Shown in pieces: positions 49,666 to 63,179 of a stretch of DNA of 64,000 nucleotides; within the stretch, counting starts at the first letter, position 1, and each line of letters opens with the position of its first letter. Location of the stretch: the NCBI RefSeq assembly GCF_905220415.1, contig NC_059537.1, positions 14,649,795 to 14,713,794 on the forward strand, in the 5' to 3' direction. This DNA comes from Colias croceus (lineage: Eukaryota > Arthropoda > Insecta > Lepidoptera > Pieridae). The notes beneath the pieces were generated by a model. The model was not told the origin of the DNA. It saw only the letters and a list, made by a program, of their open reading frames with translations, and did no database searches. The position numbers and the translations under genes were made by a program.

Positions 49666-50444
49666 GAAATGAAAGAAACTGTAATCTACTTACTTTTGAT
49701 GGAATTAAGTATACTTTTAGTTTTCATGCAACAGTTGTTACCAAAATAATTAACTTTACACAGTTTTCACAAAAAAAAATATTTAAGAATTCCTAGTACT
49801 AATAAATAATTTATTCATACGTTATGTATAAGGATTCGTATATTTATTATCTTATTCAGTGTACATAATAGGTATCTAATGTAATAAACCTGTGTAAATT
49901 ATATCTTCGACGCAAAAATAAAAAAAATTACCTCTATATTATTTGCAAATAATATCAGAATTTTTAACAATGCTAATGAATGGCTATAAATTGAAGAGAT
50001 AATTTAAAATAACACCTATTTTGATTGGGATAAATTGGTTTTCCCGAAAATTGCGGTTCACATTTTTGAATTCTGTTAATAAAGGTAATAAGTTATGAAT
50101 ATTGAAATTTTATATTAATAAAATAAATAATTATAAAATTTTGATTTGATCGTCAGATCGTTTATTAAACAAGTCATTTAACGACATTTTAAATGACTAT
50201 ATAATATATAGACGCGAAAGACATGGAATTGAACCGCTTCACCATATTTTTCTTTCAATCGAGGTACATTAACAACCCAATAACACCATTTAAAGATGTT
50301 CCGTAATTAAACCATTAAATTTGCAGAATCACACCCGAACAATTAGAAGTCAAATTAAGAATCACAAGCGAGATTCCGCCTTAATTATCTTAAGACTGTT
50401 CAAACAAATTATCCGTCCTAAGACACGTCTTTGGAACGTGAATA

Positions 50445-50475
50445 CATTTGGCTTAGCGCCTCACTAAGCCAAATG
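50445..50475. repeat. Perfect 12-bp stem-loop
   Basis: CATTTGGCTTAG, 7-nt loop, CTAAGCCAAATG. Isolated; too short for a typical microRNA precursor. Confidence 0.4.
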
Positions 50476-50873
50476 GCTCCACTAATATGAGTACTTTCCT
50501 TCACTGAACAATGCACATCTATCATTGTTAAACGCTTAATCTTGACGCTAATTCTTCTATGTACGGTAATGCGTCTAATTTCGTGTATCTGTGAAGTTAT
50601 TGTGCTGAATGCAAGTTTTGGGTTAAAAAGGTATATAAATATGTTTTGAGTAGAAGTAAGGAGAAATTGTTCAAGCTACTTCTATAGATGCAAATAGATA
50701 AATAAGTAGATACGTAAGGGTATTTAAGCTACATTTTTTCTACAGGCTAGAACTACAAGTTAAATAATATTTTTTTATATATTATCATTCGTTGATTGCT
50801 GATTTATAGTCTTTAGTATAAACATTGACATTTTCATTTTATTCATATGAAATGGTTACAATTATATACCAAA

Positions 50874-51042
50874 CTAGCGGTCCGCCCCGGCTTCGCCCGT
50901 GGTACATGTTTACGTTTTCTCTACATAAGAACCATCCTCGTACTTCAAGGAATATAATAAAAAAAGAATTATCGAAATCGGTTCAGCCGTTCTCGAGTTA
51001 TGGAATTACAACGAAAAGTGGCATTGATTTTTATATATTAGA
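50874..51042 (-). mobile_element. Helitron-like element with CTAG end, degenerate
   Basis: CTAGCGGTCCGCCCCGGCTT at the left edge is the inverted Helitron 3' end. The body has CGAAATCGGTTCAGCCGTTC, common to such repeats, and it ends near TTATATATTAGA. Confidence 0.55.
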
Positions 51043-52074
51043 ATACTACGTTATTATGATTGAATGGTGGATATACGTTATCCTACGCAACCCCAGCTAA
51101 ACCCCTAATCCCATAAAGTTTCATAAAGTTGACGTACACTTTTATCTTCGAGATTCCTGTTAACAGAAATGTTACTTTATTTCTGATATTCATAGCACAA
51201 AACTCACACGAAGACTTTAAAAGTTTTTTTTTATAGAGAAGATGACCTTAACACTTTTAAGAGATCTCTACCAAACTATACATCATTAAATAGAGCCATT
51301 GCATTTTATTACACAATAAAACACAAGTATTTTCAAGGTTTTCATAGTGCCAAGATGAAAATAAGCCACAGGGACTCTATGATTTATGATTGATCTGTCT
51401 GACCCCGTGATATTTACACACTAAATTTGTTCAGTCCTATTTGATTAACAAGACTCGTTGTCCAAAGTGTGGGCGGCATTGTAATTACTAAGGACACAAT
51501 TTGGAATCTCTATATTAACATGTAGGTTTTAAACTCAATTTTAATTGGAACACAGACCATCGACATAAAACAATACGTAAAAAGTCTTTGCCACAGTAAA
51601 TAAAAAGCTACGATCTATAAACGTATAAAGCTTTAAAGCTCAAATTAGATAAAATAACTTCCAGATTCAATTATTTTAATGAAGACCATTCATTCAGCTT
51701 ATTTTACAAAAAAATAACTCGAAAATTTTTCCTATGGATATTGGAAATTCATGAAAGGGCTGCTTAACTTGGATTATAAAAGATCGCGCTATTGTTTCAG
51801 AGCAGAATTTTCAGCTTGTTATTTGGGATTTGATTGATATTAAAGTAAAATGCATACATTCGTCACTACATTACCATCGTTTATTTATTGTATTATGTAG
51901 TATGGTAGAAAAATGACAAAATTTTTAGTTTTATTAACTTTTGCTAATTTGTATCGATCTTCAACGTCCTAGTGAAAAAGATCACCTCTCTTTAAAAGTT
52001 GTAAGATCTTAATAATTGTAAAATAGGTCGGTTATTGTTAAATTTCACCGAATTTCGTCACGCTTATTGTATTA

Positions 52075-52243
52075 CTAGCTGGGCCCTTCTGTTGGTCTTA
52101 GCATGATTATATTATAATATAGCCTATAGCCTTCCTCGATAAATAGGCTATCTAACACCGAAAGAATTCAAATCGGACCAATAGTTCCTGAGATTAGCGC
52201 ATTCAAACAAACAAACTCTTCAGCTTTATAATATTAGTATAGA
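52075..52243 (-). mobile_element. Helitron-like element, family L
   Basis: CTAG end at 52075 and TC end at 52243 on the - strand. The hairpin region near CTAG is shortened (GCTGGGCCCTTCTG). Confidence 0.65.
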
Positions 52244-53049
52244 TATCATAAATGCTAACCAACGTTACCGCCTGACTAGATGTAACTAATCGTAACACAG
52301 AGGTATGTAACACGTAGTAACATGGTAATTGCAACTCAATTACGATCGCCTACACTCAAGCATGGTTCACAATGAAGAGGCGACTGCCCGTAAGGGCCGC
52401 TTAACAATTCAATGGTAATTATCTGAGGACTGGTCATGTGGAATGTTACACTTGATTATTGGAAAGGATATGACATATAAGTAAAAAGATACTTATATTA
52501 TAAATGCGAAATAACTCTGTCTGTTTTCACGACATAACCATTGAACAGATTTTGATAAAATTAGAAACAGATTAAACGTTGTGAAAAGATGGACGACTTT
52601 GTCAAAGAAACAACGAAAAGAGTGACGTAATATTGTGAATTTCTTGCAAACAATATTAAGTATTATCTCCAATTACCATTCTGCACAACGGTATTGTACT
52701 AAAACATCTTAAATAATCATGAATAAAAAATCGTTTATTGCTCATATTATTATCACATTACATCAATTACAGTCTATACATTACATAATATTGTTGTTGG
52801 ATAACCAAAAAGCAAAGGCTTCTCAGCGATTGCTGTCCAAAACAGCGCTGTTTTTCAGACGCCACTGATAATAAAATTACAAGATACAATAAATTATAAG
52901 GGTTAATTAATCAAATTGTAACTTAATTGCAAATAGCAAACCCTAGGTTGTCAAAATGTGCATCGTACATTGTACACGCATCATAATATTTCAAGGACAC
53001 ATAAAACATTCCATAAATAAATTATTCCAATAATAGTATGAAATATTTA

Positions 53050-53280
53050 TCTATACTAATATTATAAAGCTGAAGAGTTTGTTTGTTTGTTTGTTTGTTT
53101 GAACGCGCTAATCTCGGGAACTACTGGTCCGATTTGAAAAATTCTTTTGGTGTTAGATAGCCCATTTATCGAGGAAGGTTATAGGCTATAATATAATAAT
53201 ATATTATAGCCTATTTATTATCATTACGCTACGACCAACAGGAGTGGAGCCACGGGGGTGAAACCGCGCGGAGCAGCTAG
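53050..53280 (+). mobile_element. Helitron-like element, family L, fullest copy
   Basis: A/TC at 53050, CTAG at 53277-53280 followed by T. The body contains an extra AT palindrome (TATAATATAATAATATATTA) near 53189-53212. 3' hairpin GGGGGTGAAACCGCGCGG. Confidence 0.75.
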
Positions 53281-54673
53281 TCTGTTATTACCTCGAAGGA
53301 GCAAGTTTACGGCCAAGCGCGATCGCTCCGGATGGCAGATCGCTCCGTCGTTTATGATTAAACTTTTCCATTCCACTGGTTTGACGACCCGACATGGTCT
53401 CACCTTGAGTATAAAATGCTATAGAAACTTGCTATTGTGTTTCTTATAGCATTCTATTATACTTTGAGAGTGATTTTAAGGGGTTTGAATCAGTTGGTAG
53501 AAAATGAATTAATCTGTGAAGTAAGTTAGGTTCACTTGTTTGTAATAATTATCATGCAAGTGATTATATAAATTTGCTCTGTAGTATAACAATAATTAGA
53601 TTATGACTGTTATATTTTTATATATAAACATTATAATAAATATAGAACCAACAAAATATGTAAAATATATACCTACGTAGGATGTAGTTACATCGCTTCC
53701 GAAGATAGCTTTTAGGTAGAGATTTTTCATAGAGTAACTGTACCTAAAATCAAGGCTTCTAGTTTTTTTTTAAACCTACTATTAAGTAGGTTTTCGTACT
53801 TGAAAGTTTTATTATCGTACATATCTATGTTGATTTATTATACCAATAATAAAGTATGAACTGGAATGATGTTTGAAAAGTTGTTGTTTTTGTTGAAATC
53901 TAAATCAAGTATCGTAATGATCACATAAATATCAGTATTTGGAAATCGTACTAATAATAAAATTTTAAATTATTATAAAAATCTTACGAAATTTTATCAG
54001 TAGGAGCTCTATTGTTAATAAATATTTATACATTTCTATACCGCCTCTGTATAAAAGCCTCGTTGACTGAAGAGTTATTGGATTTTCAGATAGAAAAGAA
54101 TATTAAAGTTAAAAATAACATCATATTTAAACCACATAGTATATTAATAGCAACGTTCTTATGCAAATAGGAATGCTTAATAATTCTTCCAATGTCGGCG
54201 ATAAAGACATTTTTTTAAGCAATAAAATTGAATCGACAATAATTTGCTAACCTCCCTAATTATCGGCATATCAAAATAAACGGGATCTCAAGATGAACCT
54301 CATAAATTTGTATTAAGATAGCCTCTTCACTCGTAATTAAGAGCGATAATAAACCAATCTCTCTCATAGTCAATTAACTTCTTTCCGAAGTAAAGTCTCG
54401 AAAGTAATTTTAATATTAGACTTGTAATAATTTTGAAAATCTTGTTTATTTTAAAACTGAGTCGTTGGATTTTGTAATCGTAAGATTGCAGCGATTTAGT
54501 ACTTAGTGAAATTATATTATGTAGGATTGTAAATCGGTCTAGGTGTTTTTGAACACGAAAGTGAATTCTTACATTCGACATCAATAAAATCATGATTGAA
54601 ACATTCATAACACGCATAATTCTATCGATTCCCATATATTACTATTAATATTTTATTTTTTATGAATTTGGTG

Positions 54674-54836
54674 TATATGTTACCGGAAATGTATGTAATC
54701 CGTCATTGTATACAATTCCTAGGAAATGTATGTAATTCCTAAAATCGCACGGAAATGTGTGAAATAAATTATTTTATACACATTTCCTAGGAATTGTATA
54801 CAATTCCTTGATTTCATACATTTCCGGTAACATATA
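54674..54836. repeat. 163-bp palindromic MITE-like element
   Basis: 22-bp inverted ends (54674-54695 and 54815-54836; outer sequence TATATGTTACCGGAAATGTA). Inside, the motif GGAAATGTATGTAAT recurs in both orientations, along with self-complementary ATTCCTAGGAAT-like and TTGTATACAATT segments. No coding capacity. Confidence 0.6.
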
Positions 54837-55831
54837 TATAGAAGAAAATTTTGTTAATTTTAAAGTTGAGGAAAATGTATAAGGCTTTGAAATGAATATT
54901 CCTCAACGCAATTAGAGTAAATTTCAAATTTATCATCAGACTGATGAAAGTTCATTTATACCAGAAAGCAATTATTTTATTTTTATGTTATCCTGTCAAA
55001 ATGGAAAGAATTGGTTATTCAATATTTTTTCGTTGTTTTCGCTAATTAATTATTTCAAATATATAAAATCCTACAAATACAAAACCATAACATTCCTGTT
55101 TATAAATAAATTTAGGTAAACATTTTTTAACTTTAATTATGTTTGTCGTGATCCTATTTTTATCTCTCCTAACCTTACATTTTCCTTGATAATTTTAGAA
55201 ATTGGAAAAAGCCACTGATTGTGAGTTGGGAGCGTGAATTGAAAAGCTCGGTTAGAAATATACCAATGTTCCGCTTCCAAATACATGAAACCTTAAAAAC
55301 GATAATAGATTCTGCTGAGTATATTTGGATAACAGTACTGCGTCCTTCATTGGAGTTTAATTAAAACAATCTATAGAGCGAGCTGGGAACTTAATTTACT
55401 TCTTTGTTTAAGCTCAGGACGCTTGATGCAAATCTTTGGATTTATATTGTGACTGAGATTGCGTAATCCTGTATATATTTAGGTTAGGGTGTTTAATGGT
55501 TAGAATTTGAATTTTAACGAGCATTAGAGTACGTACAAAAAGCGTTAAACAGATCTTAGACAACGAGTATGTGAAATTTTGTCCTTTGTTTGTATGATTT
55601 CTTATAAATAACTACGAGCCTTTCTTATAAATAAATACAATGCCATTTATAAAAATCATCTAATATAGAGTAACTAAGCAAAGAGAGTTAGGAACCGTAA
55701 ATTCCTGCCTACAAATCTATTCTTCACCAAGTGACAAGTCCATACCTCAGTTTTAGTATTTAAGCAAACAACTCAGCTATTTATGCAAACAAATGAATTT
55801 ATTAAAGGTCCGTTTGCACTATCTTCCTCAG

Positions 55832-55998
55832 GTGCGTGCGACGTAGCGGGCGGCGCGGGTTCCGTGAACTCCCTGCCGGCGCTCGGCAACGCGCGACTGA
55901 CGCCTTCCTTCGACGCGTCCACGCCACGGAACGTCACCGCGCTGGTCGGCAAGTCGGCATACCTCAGCTGCCGTGTACGAAACCTCGGGAACAGAACG
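55832..55998 (+). CDS. dpr6/dpr10-like: Dpr-family Ig protein, exon encoding the start of Ig domain 1
   Basis: The acceptor CAG ends at 55831 and the donor GTAAGT starts at 55999. Joined to the signal exon, the reading is Gly22-Ala-Cys-Asp followed by 52 more residues to Thr77, ending in phase 0. The diagnostic part is STPRNVTALVGKSAYLSC followed by RVRNLGNRT: the A and B strands of the N-terminal V-type Ig domain of Dpr proteins, with the B-strand Cys at about residue 68. Two N-glycosylation sequons are visible (NVT near 55, NRT near 75). In the family, the next exon carries the conserved VSW motif and the rest of the domain; I do not find it before the window ends. Dpr proteins bind DIP partners across synapses in insects. 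The wording is closest to Dpr6/Dpr10 in my memory, but the exact paralogue is not settled. GC content and the open frame contrast sharply with the AT-rich surroundings. Confidence 0.85.
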
Positions 55999-56154
55999 GT
56001 AAGTGAATAGTTTGAACGTTGTGCTTATGAATATTCTATGAAGATTAACTTGAAACTTTGTGTTAACAGGTACTTTTTCATATAGCTTCATTTATTTGAA
56101 GTTTGAAGCGTTTAGCGTTTAAAGCGATAATTTGGTTATTTACAAACATATCCT

Positions 56155-56386
56155 TGTACATGACGGCGCCACCATCGAAGCTTTAAAAATAACGAACGGC
56201 GAACCAATATAAAGCAGCGCGCGCGCACGACTGGGGTCATTCGTTCGCCGACTTACGAGCTTATTCGAGCTTACTATAACTTATTTGTGATATTTATTGT
56301 TATTAATGTTCATAATAATTGTAATACCAAGTGATTATGTGGAGACCTTGGTGTTTTTTTTAAATCAAGCTCGGAGCCTACATACA
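56155..56386 (+). mobile_element. Possible LTR remnant with leader
   Basis: TGTACATGACGG... to ...GCCTACATACA, with AATATAAAGCAGCG (TATA-like) and GGGTCATTCG (initiator-like). It is followed by TTATTGGTGGAAAGGC, which could be the start of an internal region. No second LTR or coding sequence nearby. Confidence 0.35.
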
Positions 56387-58639
56387 TTATTGGTGGAAAG
56401 GCATCTTTAAGCTTTTGTTTATTTTATATAAGAAGGACAGTAAATCAATGTTTAGTTCATAGAGTCATATAACATCTGCAAAGTAATCACTATATTATTT
56501 AAATGGTAAGTTGTAAGCAAAATAGTCGACATGATATATAATCTCTGTAACACGTTACCTTTTAGACGACCCTGAGTCCCAACTGGACAAGCCACAGGCT
56601 CACAAATAAACGCGACGGAAACATGAATCAAAGAAATGTCCTTTGGGTATTGATACAATCTTATTTCACGGACGAAAGGTTCTTTGTACCTACAAAATAT
56701 CTATTGTAATGTATTGACTTACAATTCTATCCTTTTACTATAATCACATGTTTCATGTTTTACTATCAAATTACTAACAATATGGCGATTTAACAAAAAG
56801 TTACATTAAATAAATTACCTTATGATATAGCTTTATCATATGGCTATGGCTGGTTTTATTTCAATCTGTATACAAAATTACTTAACGATTTGATTGTAGT
56901 TGTGTACACTGTACACGTGGTCAACGTATACTTATAAAATAGTAAATTACAATAGATTATTCAGTGAATAAACACCTATTAGAGTATGCTACATCGTGAT
57001 TGTGACTTTTGCAAAATGTAAAAAATATATTCAAGTCGCTTGAAACTCAAAATAAATTAAGTCTTTGAAATTCACAGATTCATTACCGTAATAGCTAGCA
57101 TAACATATGGCTGCAAGTTCTCAGTCACTGCTGTGCCATAAACCAGAAACGCAATAAACGACTTGTACAATAGGTGACCCAGTTTCGACAAAAAATTGGC
57201 ATGCGCCTGTTACTTTGCACAAGACTTTGGCAAACGTGGTTATAGCTCGATAGTTATTCCGTCGTATTAACAGTTTATGTTACGATTTTTATAATGAAGT
57301 CGAATTAGATAATGATATGGCAACTCAAGTTGTCGCGCGTTGGCGTGGTGTTGTTGGCGGGATTTATTGCGCTTAGTGGTTGGGTGAGCTTTATCTCAAG
57401 ATTGTACGCTCTAAATTGTTTTTTTAATTTAAATTTTATCCAATTTACCTATATTTTAGGGTAAGAACATTAGTTGGGGGGCCACTAACTTTATTTGAAA
57501 TTACTTTTACAAATAACAAAATAAACCTTTATGTTTTCAAAGCTTTGCGTTTTTATATATTCCTTTATTATTATTCAATTTATACACGTAAAAAGCGACT
57601 ATTTTACGACTCCATAACAGTACTCAAATATAGTACACAGTTACTGCAATTAAAATATACAAAGCAACATATCCAGCACGTACCTAGTTAAAATGATGTC
57701 GTATTTTTTAACGCAAAAGATTTGGGATTGTTAAAATTTTTGTAGAACATAGTTCATTCAACCCGCTACGTCATTTTCATGCCAAAGAAGTATAAATTCA
57801 GCTGTATATAACATCGAAATAGAAGCTAAACCACAAACATGGGTTAGGTCTTAGATTTAATGACGTATGAAAACGTGTGTGATATATATTTCGTGAAGGA
57901 AACTGTACTATTTGCTCCCATCTTCATAAAAATACGTGAGATCTTTCTAGAATTTGGTTTATGAATCTTTTATTGTGATTGAATTATGTTTGACCAGAAG
58001 CTTTATGCGCAACTTGCTTGTGTAATATTTAAATTATTTATAAAGGTATGAGTTGGGTTATTTCGTAGCGGAATTCGATTAAAAATAGCTTGCATTTAAG
58101 CTGTGAGTATAATATTAAGGGAGTAGTAATATCACATTTACAGTCTACAAACCATACTTTATAGCGTACAACAGTTGTACTAAGAATACATTCTTGTATA
58201 CAATTACACCCTACTTTTAACGCAACTTTCATTATCATAAAAATGACGCTTCACACTTCATACATTCGCAATTTCAACACTAACAACAAACTAAAACCTC
58301 ACTCAAACTCAAAACAAGGCAGGTAAACAGACTTGTCTTTCAGTCAGACCCCTTAGTCAAGTGCCATTACGCACAAGCCACCCCAATGGTCTGACGTCTG
58401 ACAGATAGTCTGACGCCTGTCAGAGTGCAGCTTCAAAACACATAATTATACATGATCGTGTTTCATCGCTTTGCCTGACAATTGTGAGAGCTTTGGAGAT
58501 GTAGCCTAAATGCTTCCTTAAAAGCTGTTCTAGTAATGCTTTTAAGTGATTCATTGTGTTGGTTGATTTCAAGTTTTACTTGAATAAGAATACTACGTAT
58601 ACTGGTATGGAATACAGCGTGATGTTTGTATGTCTTGTA

Positions 58640-58807
58640 AGTCGCATTCTCTGTCCCTATGTCCCTTTGTATGCTTAAATCTTTAAAACCACGCAACGGA
58701 TTTTAATGCGGTTATTTTTAATACATAGAGTGATTCAAGAGGAAGGTTTTAGTATATAATTTATTAGGTTTTAGACAAAGCGGGCGAAGTCACGGGCGGT
58801 AAGCTAC
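58640..58807 (+). mobile_element. Helitron-like element, family G, 5'-truncated
   Basis: Homologous to the family-G copies from GTCGC onward. The 5' 20-odd bases are missing and the last four bases read CTAC instead of CTAG. Confidence 0.65.
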
Positions 58808-59134
58808 TATTATTATAAACATGTTAAAATACATCATTCATCATTAAATCTACAATCACGTCTTTGAAAATTATCAAAAAAAAAAAGAAACTAACTGACT
58901 AGACTTAATCTGAGTATGTTCCTTTATTTCGTATTGGAAATCTTGTTTGTTTATTTAAAACTTGTTACAACTTTCTAAAGATAAACTATAGTTTATTTTG
59001 TTGTTGAAGTGACACAAAGTTAAATTAATATTCGTACAATTATTGAATTTGAACTCAAACAAAACTATAATTACGTGAAATTTACTCAAGTAAATAATAA
59101 TCAAAGTTTTGATAAGTTATAAATTTACAGCAGA

Positions 59135-59319
59135 CTAGCTGTGCCGCGCGGTTTCACCCGCGTGGCTTCACTCCTGTTGGTCATAACGTGATGATGTACC
59201 ATATAGCCTTCCTTGATAAATGGGCTATCTAACACCGAAATAATTTTTCAAATTGGACCAGTAATTCCCGAGATTAGCACGTTCAAACAAACAAACTCTT
59301 CAGCTTTATAATATTAGTA
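59135..59319 (-). mobile_element. Helitron-like element, family L, 5' end cut
   Basis: CTAG end at 59135. The opposite end reads ATATTAGTA and then runs into the family-H copy at 59324, so the last few bases of the TC end are missing. Confidence 0.65.
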
Positions 59320-59323
59320 AGTA

Positions 59324-59645
59324 CTAGCTTCCGCCCGCGACTCCGTCCGCGCGGATGTCGGTCTTCGCGTGGATGGTTTATTTCGCCATTTTGAGTAACT
59401 CTAACAATGACATCTTATAAATATCTATTGGACCCAAATACGGCTAGGTCTATAATAATACGCCACGTGTGTTCGCGGTTCTACAGAACAACGTCTATGG
59501 ATAAAACTGAAAAATTAAGATTAATTTTTTTCTACGTATTTTTCCAGGATAAAAAGTATCCTATTTTACGCCCAGGATAATAAGGTATAATTATACCAAG
59601 TTTCATCGAAATCGAACCGTTAGTTTTCACGTGATGCCTTCACAT

Positions 59646-59694
<49 letters not shown>

Positions 59695-59813
59695 ATTTTT
59701 TTTAATCACATATTTGGGTTTGGTATCGATCCAGTAACACCCCCTGCTGTTTATTTTTTCAATATTTTCAATGTACAGAATTGACCCTTCTACAGATTTA
59801 TTATATGTATAGA
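59324..59813 (-). mobile_element. Helitron-like element, family H
   Basis: Near-complete copy of the element at 6411-6935 with a shorter (CAGA)n run (about 46 bp). It abuts the family-L copy ending near 59319. Confidence 0.75.
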
Positions 59814-60940
59814 TATATTAATTACCCGCGGACAAAAAATCAGCTGAAAAAGATAGTATTTGTATAGTTTCCTTGTTATATTGATACATACGAGGTGCTA
59901 CGACCAAGCTACGACGCACGCAGCTACAATACTGTCAAGTTTTAAAAAACCATTCAGTCGCTATGGCGTGATTAAGAAATGAACATACGTCTGTATTATG
60001 AAATCCATTCATCGAAACATCCACACTTTCTGATTTAAATATATCACAGTATATTTAGTCATGTTCTTTAAAATATCATCGTTTTAGTTAGTTTCAGCAA
60101 GAACTTTATAAACATGTATTTAACCCAGTTGGATGGAATATGAAAACGTTGGAAATGGTACACCGAAATTAATTTCCCAAATAATATTTGGAATATCTCA
60201 TATTACGATGGTATGCAAGAATTTATCTTTGATATTTGCGAGATAAATAAACGCTGTTTTAGCTTTACAAGGTTTTAATAATAGTTTACTAATATTTTAA
60301 ATATATTTTACAAATTTTTATACAAAACAAAAACACCCGTCAAGTAAACAGACGAAAAAGACGTAGCTTGGAATTAATAAAAACATATTCTGTTTTTTCC
60401 TTTTAAGCCGAACATAAATTTCTAAAAATAGTCTAATTATTTCGATAGCCTGTACACTGTACAAGGAACAATTTTTAATTACAGTTTGGATGTTAATTAA
60501 CAAGTTACAGCTATTAGCCATCGAGGGTGCGCTGTTTGTTCTTCGAGTAATTTTTAATAATTATTCTCACCTCCTTTGAAATGTTTAATTTGTTAGCTAA
60601 CTCAATTTAACATCCCTTCGCGAAGTCGAATAATATTTTATGTTTTTTAATTAAGAAAGTACGGAAGTTTGCCTGCTAATGGATCCGACCCGCTCCGAGT
60701 GAAACTTTATGCGTTTCGGGAGAGACATGACCGCGCCGCTTTTTGTTTTTCTGTTTTTGCGTATTTTATTGTGAGTTTCGGTTTTATTAGCTGTAAGGAA
60801 ATGTATATATATTCTGCGTTATGTGGTTATGTGGTTATATGGTACGTGAGGTTCAGTTGTTGCTATTTTGTTTTATTTTTGTGAATTTTCTTTGAGCTTA
60901 TATATTACGTAGTTCATTTTTACACATAATTAAATATATA

Positions 60941-61407
60941 TCTACATATAATAAATCTGTAGAAGGGTCAATTCTGTACATTGAAAATATTGAAAAAATA
61001 AATAGCAGGGGGTGTTACTGGATCGATACCAAACCCAAATATGTAATTAAAAAATTTTTTGTCTGTCTGTCTGTCTGTCTGTCTGTATGTTCAGGCATCA
61101 CGTGAAAAATAACGGTTCGATTTCGATGAAACTTGGTATAATTATACCTTATTATCCTGGGCGTAAAATAGGATACTTTTTATCCTGGAAAAATACGCAG
61201 AAAAAATTAATCTTAATTTTTCATTTTTATCCATAGACGTTGTTCTGTAGAACCGCGAACACACGTTGCGTATTATTATAGGCCTAGCCGTATTTGGGTC
61301 CAATAGATATTTATAAGATGTCATTGTCAGAGTTACTCAAAATGGAGAAATAAACCATCCACGCGAAGACCGACATCCGCGCGGACGGAGTCGCGGGCGG
61401 AAGCTAG
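60941..61407 (+). mobile_element. Helitron-like element, family H
   Basis: + strand copy: TC at 60941 preceded by A, CTAG at 61404-61407 followed by T. Internal GTCT run of about six units. Closely related to the copy at 59324 only 1.1 kb away in opposite orientation. Confidence 0.75.
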
Positions 61408-61972
61408 TAATTAAATATTTTTGTAAGATATTGGAGTTATAGTCAACTTGATTTAATATTTTGACCGTACCTAATACCCTGAATATTATGTTTTCATGCT
61501 TGTACATATTTTATTATTACCCATTTCAATGTCTTATAACATACCTACTTCACTATTCCAGCTATTTTTCCCTGTGTCAAATAACTCGAAATATAACAAA
61601 ACTTTCTTCAAATTATTTCATTCATAAACAATACATATAAGTACAACACCCGACACCAAAACAAACGCAATGGAAGGTTCGAGAAAATCCATTAGAACAT
61701 TGGTACAAAGCTACGTTTAAAACGTGCACATTAGCTACAACGTAAACACGGCCTTATGAATATGCACAGTGTCATTATCATGAACAAATGCCTGTAAGAA
61801 CTCGTCTCAGATCATTATGCGAGTTTCCACACCGCTCGCTGATTTATTTTAACACTCCCAACCGTGTAACTTGAGACCCGTGTAATGTCTTATACCATGA
61901 GTATTATCCTTGAATCGATAAGAGTTGTTTAACTGAAAGCTTTAAATTCAATATAAGTGCAGTTATTTATAA

Positions 61973-62189
61973 CTAGCTTTCCGCGTGCGGCTTCGCCCGC
62001 GTTTTCAATGAAAAACCCGCATAGTTCCCGTTCCCGTGGGCTTTCCGGGATAAAACCTAGCCTATATTACTCGTGGATAATGTAGCTTTCGAATGGTGAA
62101 AGAATTTTTAAAATCGGTCCAGTAGTTTATGAGCCTACATTACAATCAAACAAACAAAGTTTTCCTCTTTATAATATTATTAGTGTAGA
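61973..62189 (-). mobile_element. Helitron-like element, same group as 44736-44945
   Basis: CTAG end at 61973, a body with the inverted CCCGTGGGCTTTCCGGGAT block, and TC end at 62188-62189. The base beyond the TC end is A rather than the usual T. Confidence 0.6.
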
Positions 62190-63179
62190 AAAGTGTCGTG
62201 CACCTCGGCGAGGTCTGTGGTACACTTTATTGGTCGTACCAACTCAGAAACCTTTGTGGGCTCATGGACAACACTTTGCTGAAGATCATCACATGGTCAT
62301 CATGACAAATGCATAGCTTACGATTCTTTAAAGGGCATTTATACAGACAAACATTAACTTTTATGCATATATTTTTATAGATAGGTATAATTCTTTATCG
62401 GGTGTTTCGAACCGACAAGAATTTCAAACAGATCATATTATTGTGCTATTTCAAACTTTATACTTTCTTATAACATTATGAAGAGATACGGAGGCAGCAT
62501 TAATTAACATTCATTATAAAATTAAATTAACTTATGTTTGTTTTGATTTCATGTTTGTGAATTCAACATAGATAAGCTTCATCAAAGTAAATAGCTTGAA
62601 TTCAAAAACACTAATTTCAAAGTTGTATTAAATAAATATTGCAGCTGTTTGGAAAATGCGTTTCAACTTTAAATTATCAGTTATTTAGGTTGCATTAATA
62701 AGATGGCATTTATTCGCTTACATTGTTATTTCATTGTATTTAAACTCTTGTAATGTAAGTGTAGAATTAAATTTACAATTTACCAAATAAATATTATATT
62801 GTTATTGGTTTTATAAGTTCATCAGACGTCCCGATAAAAATAAGTATGCGCTTTTTGAATTTAGTGTCTGTTTTTGTGTCAAAATGCATCCAAATCCGAT
62901 TAGTCGTTTTTACTGAAAACGAGTCATAAACATTCCCACAAACTTTACCAGTTTACCAGCATTTTAAGATCTAAAGATAATCCAAAAAACTATAGTTCTA
63001 GCGATAAAGCTTTGATAATTTCGTGTAGCGACGGTGGCGTCGTAAAAAATAATTTATTATTTTTAATGAATACGGGCCAAGTTAGCCCGTTACTGCTTTA
63101 TGGTTCAGGATAATGAAATGATGTCACGAGTCAGACACTCCTGTTTAGATCAGCTATAAAAACACGCTTCTATTAAATC

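Larger units (their letters stand above)
49666..55782. other. Intronic sequence up to the Ig exon, listed repeats aside
   Basis: AT-rich. A truncated Helitron-like body at 52488-52570 (CTTATATTATAAATGCGAAA, CTCTGTCTG). No other exon-like block before 55832. Confidence 0.45.
9696..55831 (+). other. First coding intron of the Dpr-like gene, about 46 kb
   Basis: Bounded by GTATGT at 9696 and a CAG acceptor ending at 55831, phase 1. It holds the giant inverted-repeat structure, the LTR retrotransposon, most of the Helitron copies, the SINE and the decayed coding relic. Very long introns between the signal-peptide exon and the Ig exons are usual for this family in insects. I found no further GC-rich exon with good splice sites inside it, though a small alternative exon could be missed by eye. 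Confidence 0.65.

Noticed and set aside
60669..60884. A GC-richer start of a 71-residue frame (PANGSDPLRVKLYAFRERHD)
   Set aside because: The frame starts at TTG, turns into low-complexity hydrophobic residues, and lacks acceptor and donor sites consistent with the Dpr-like gene.
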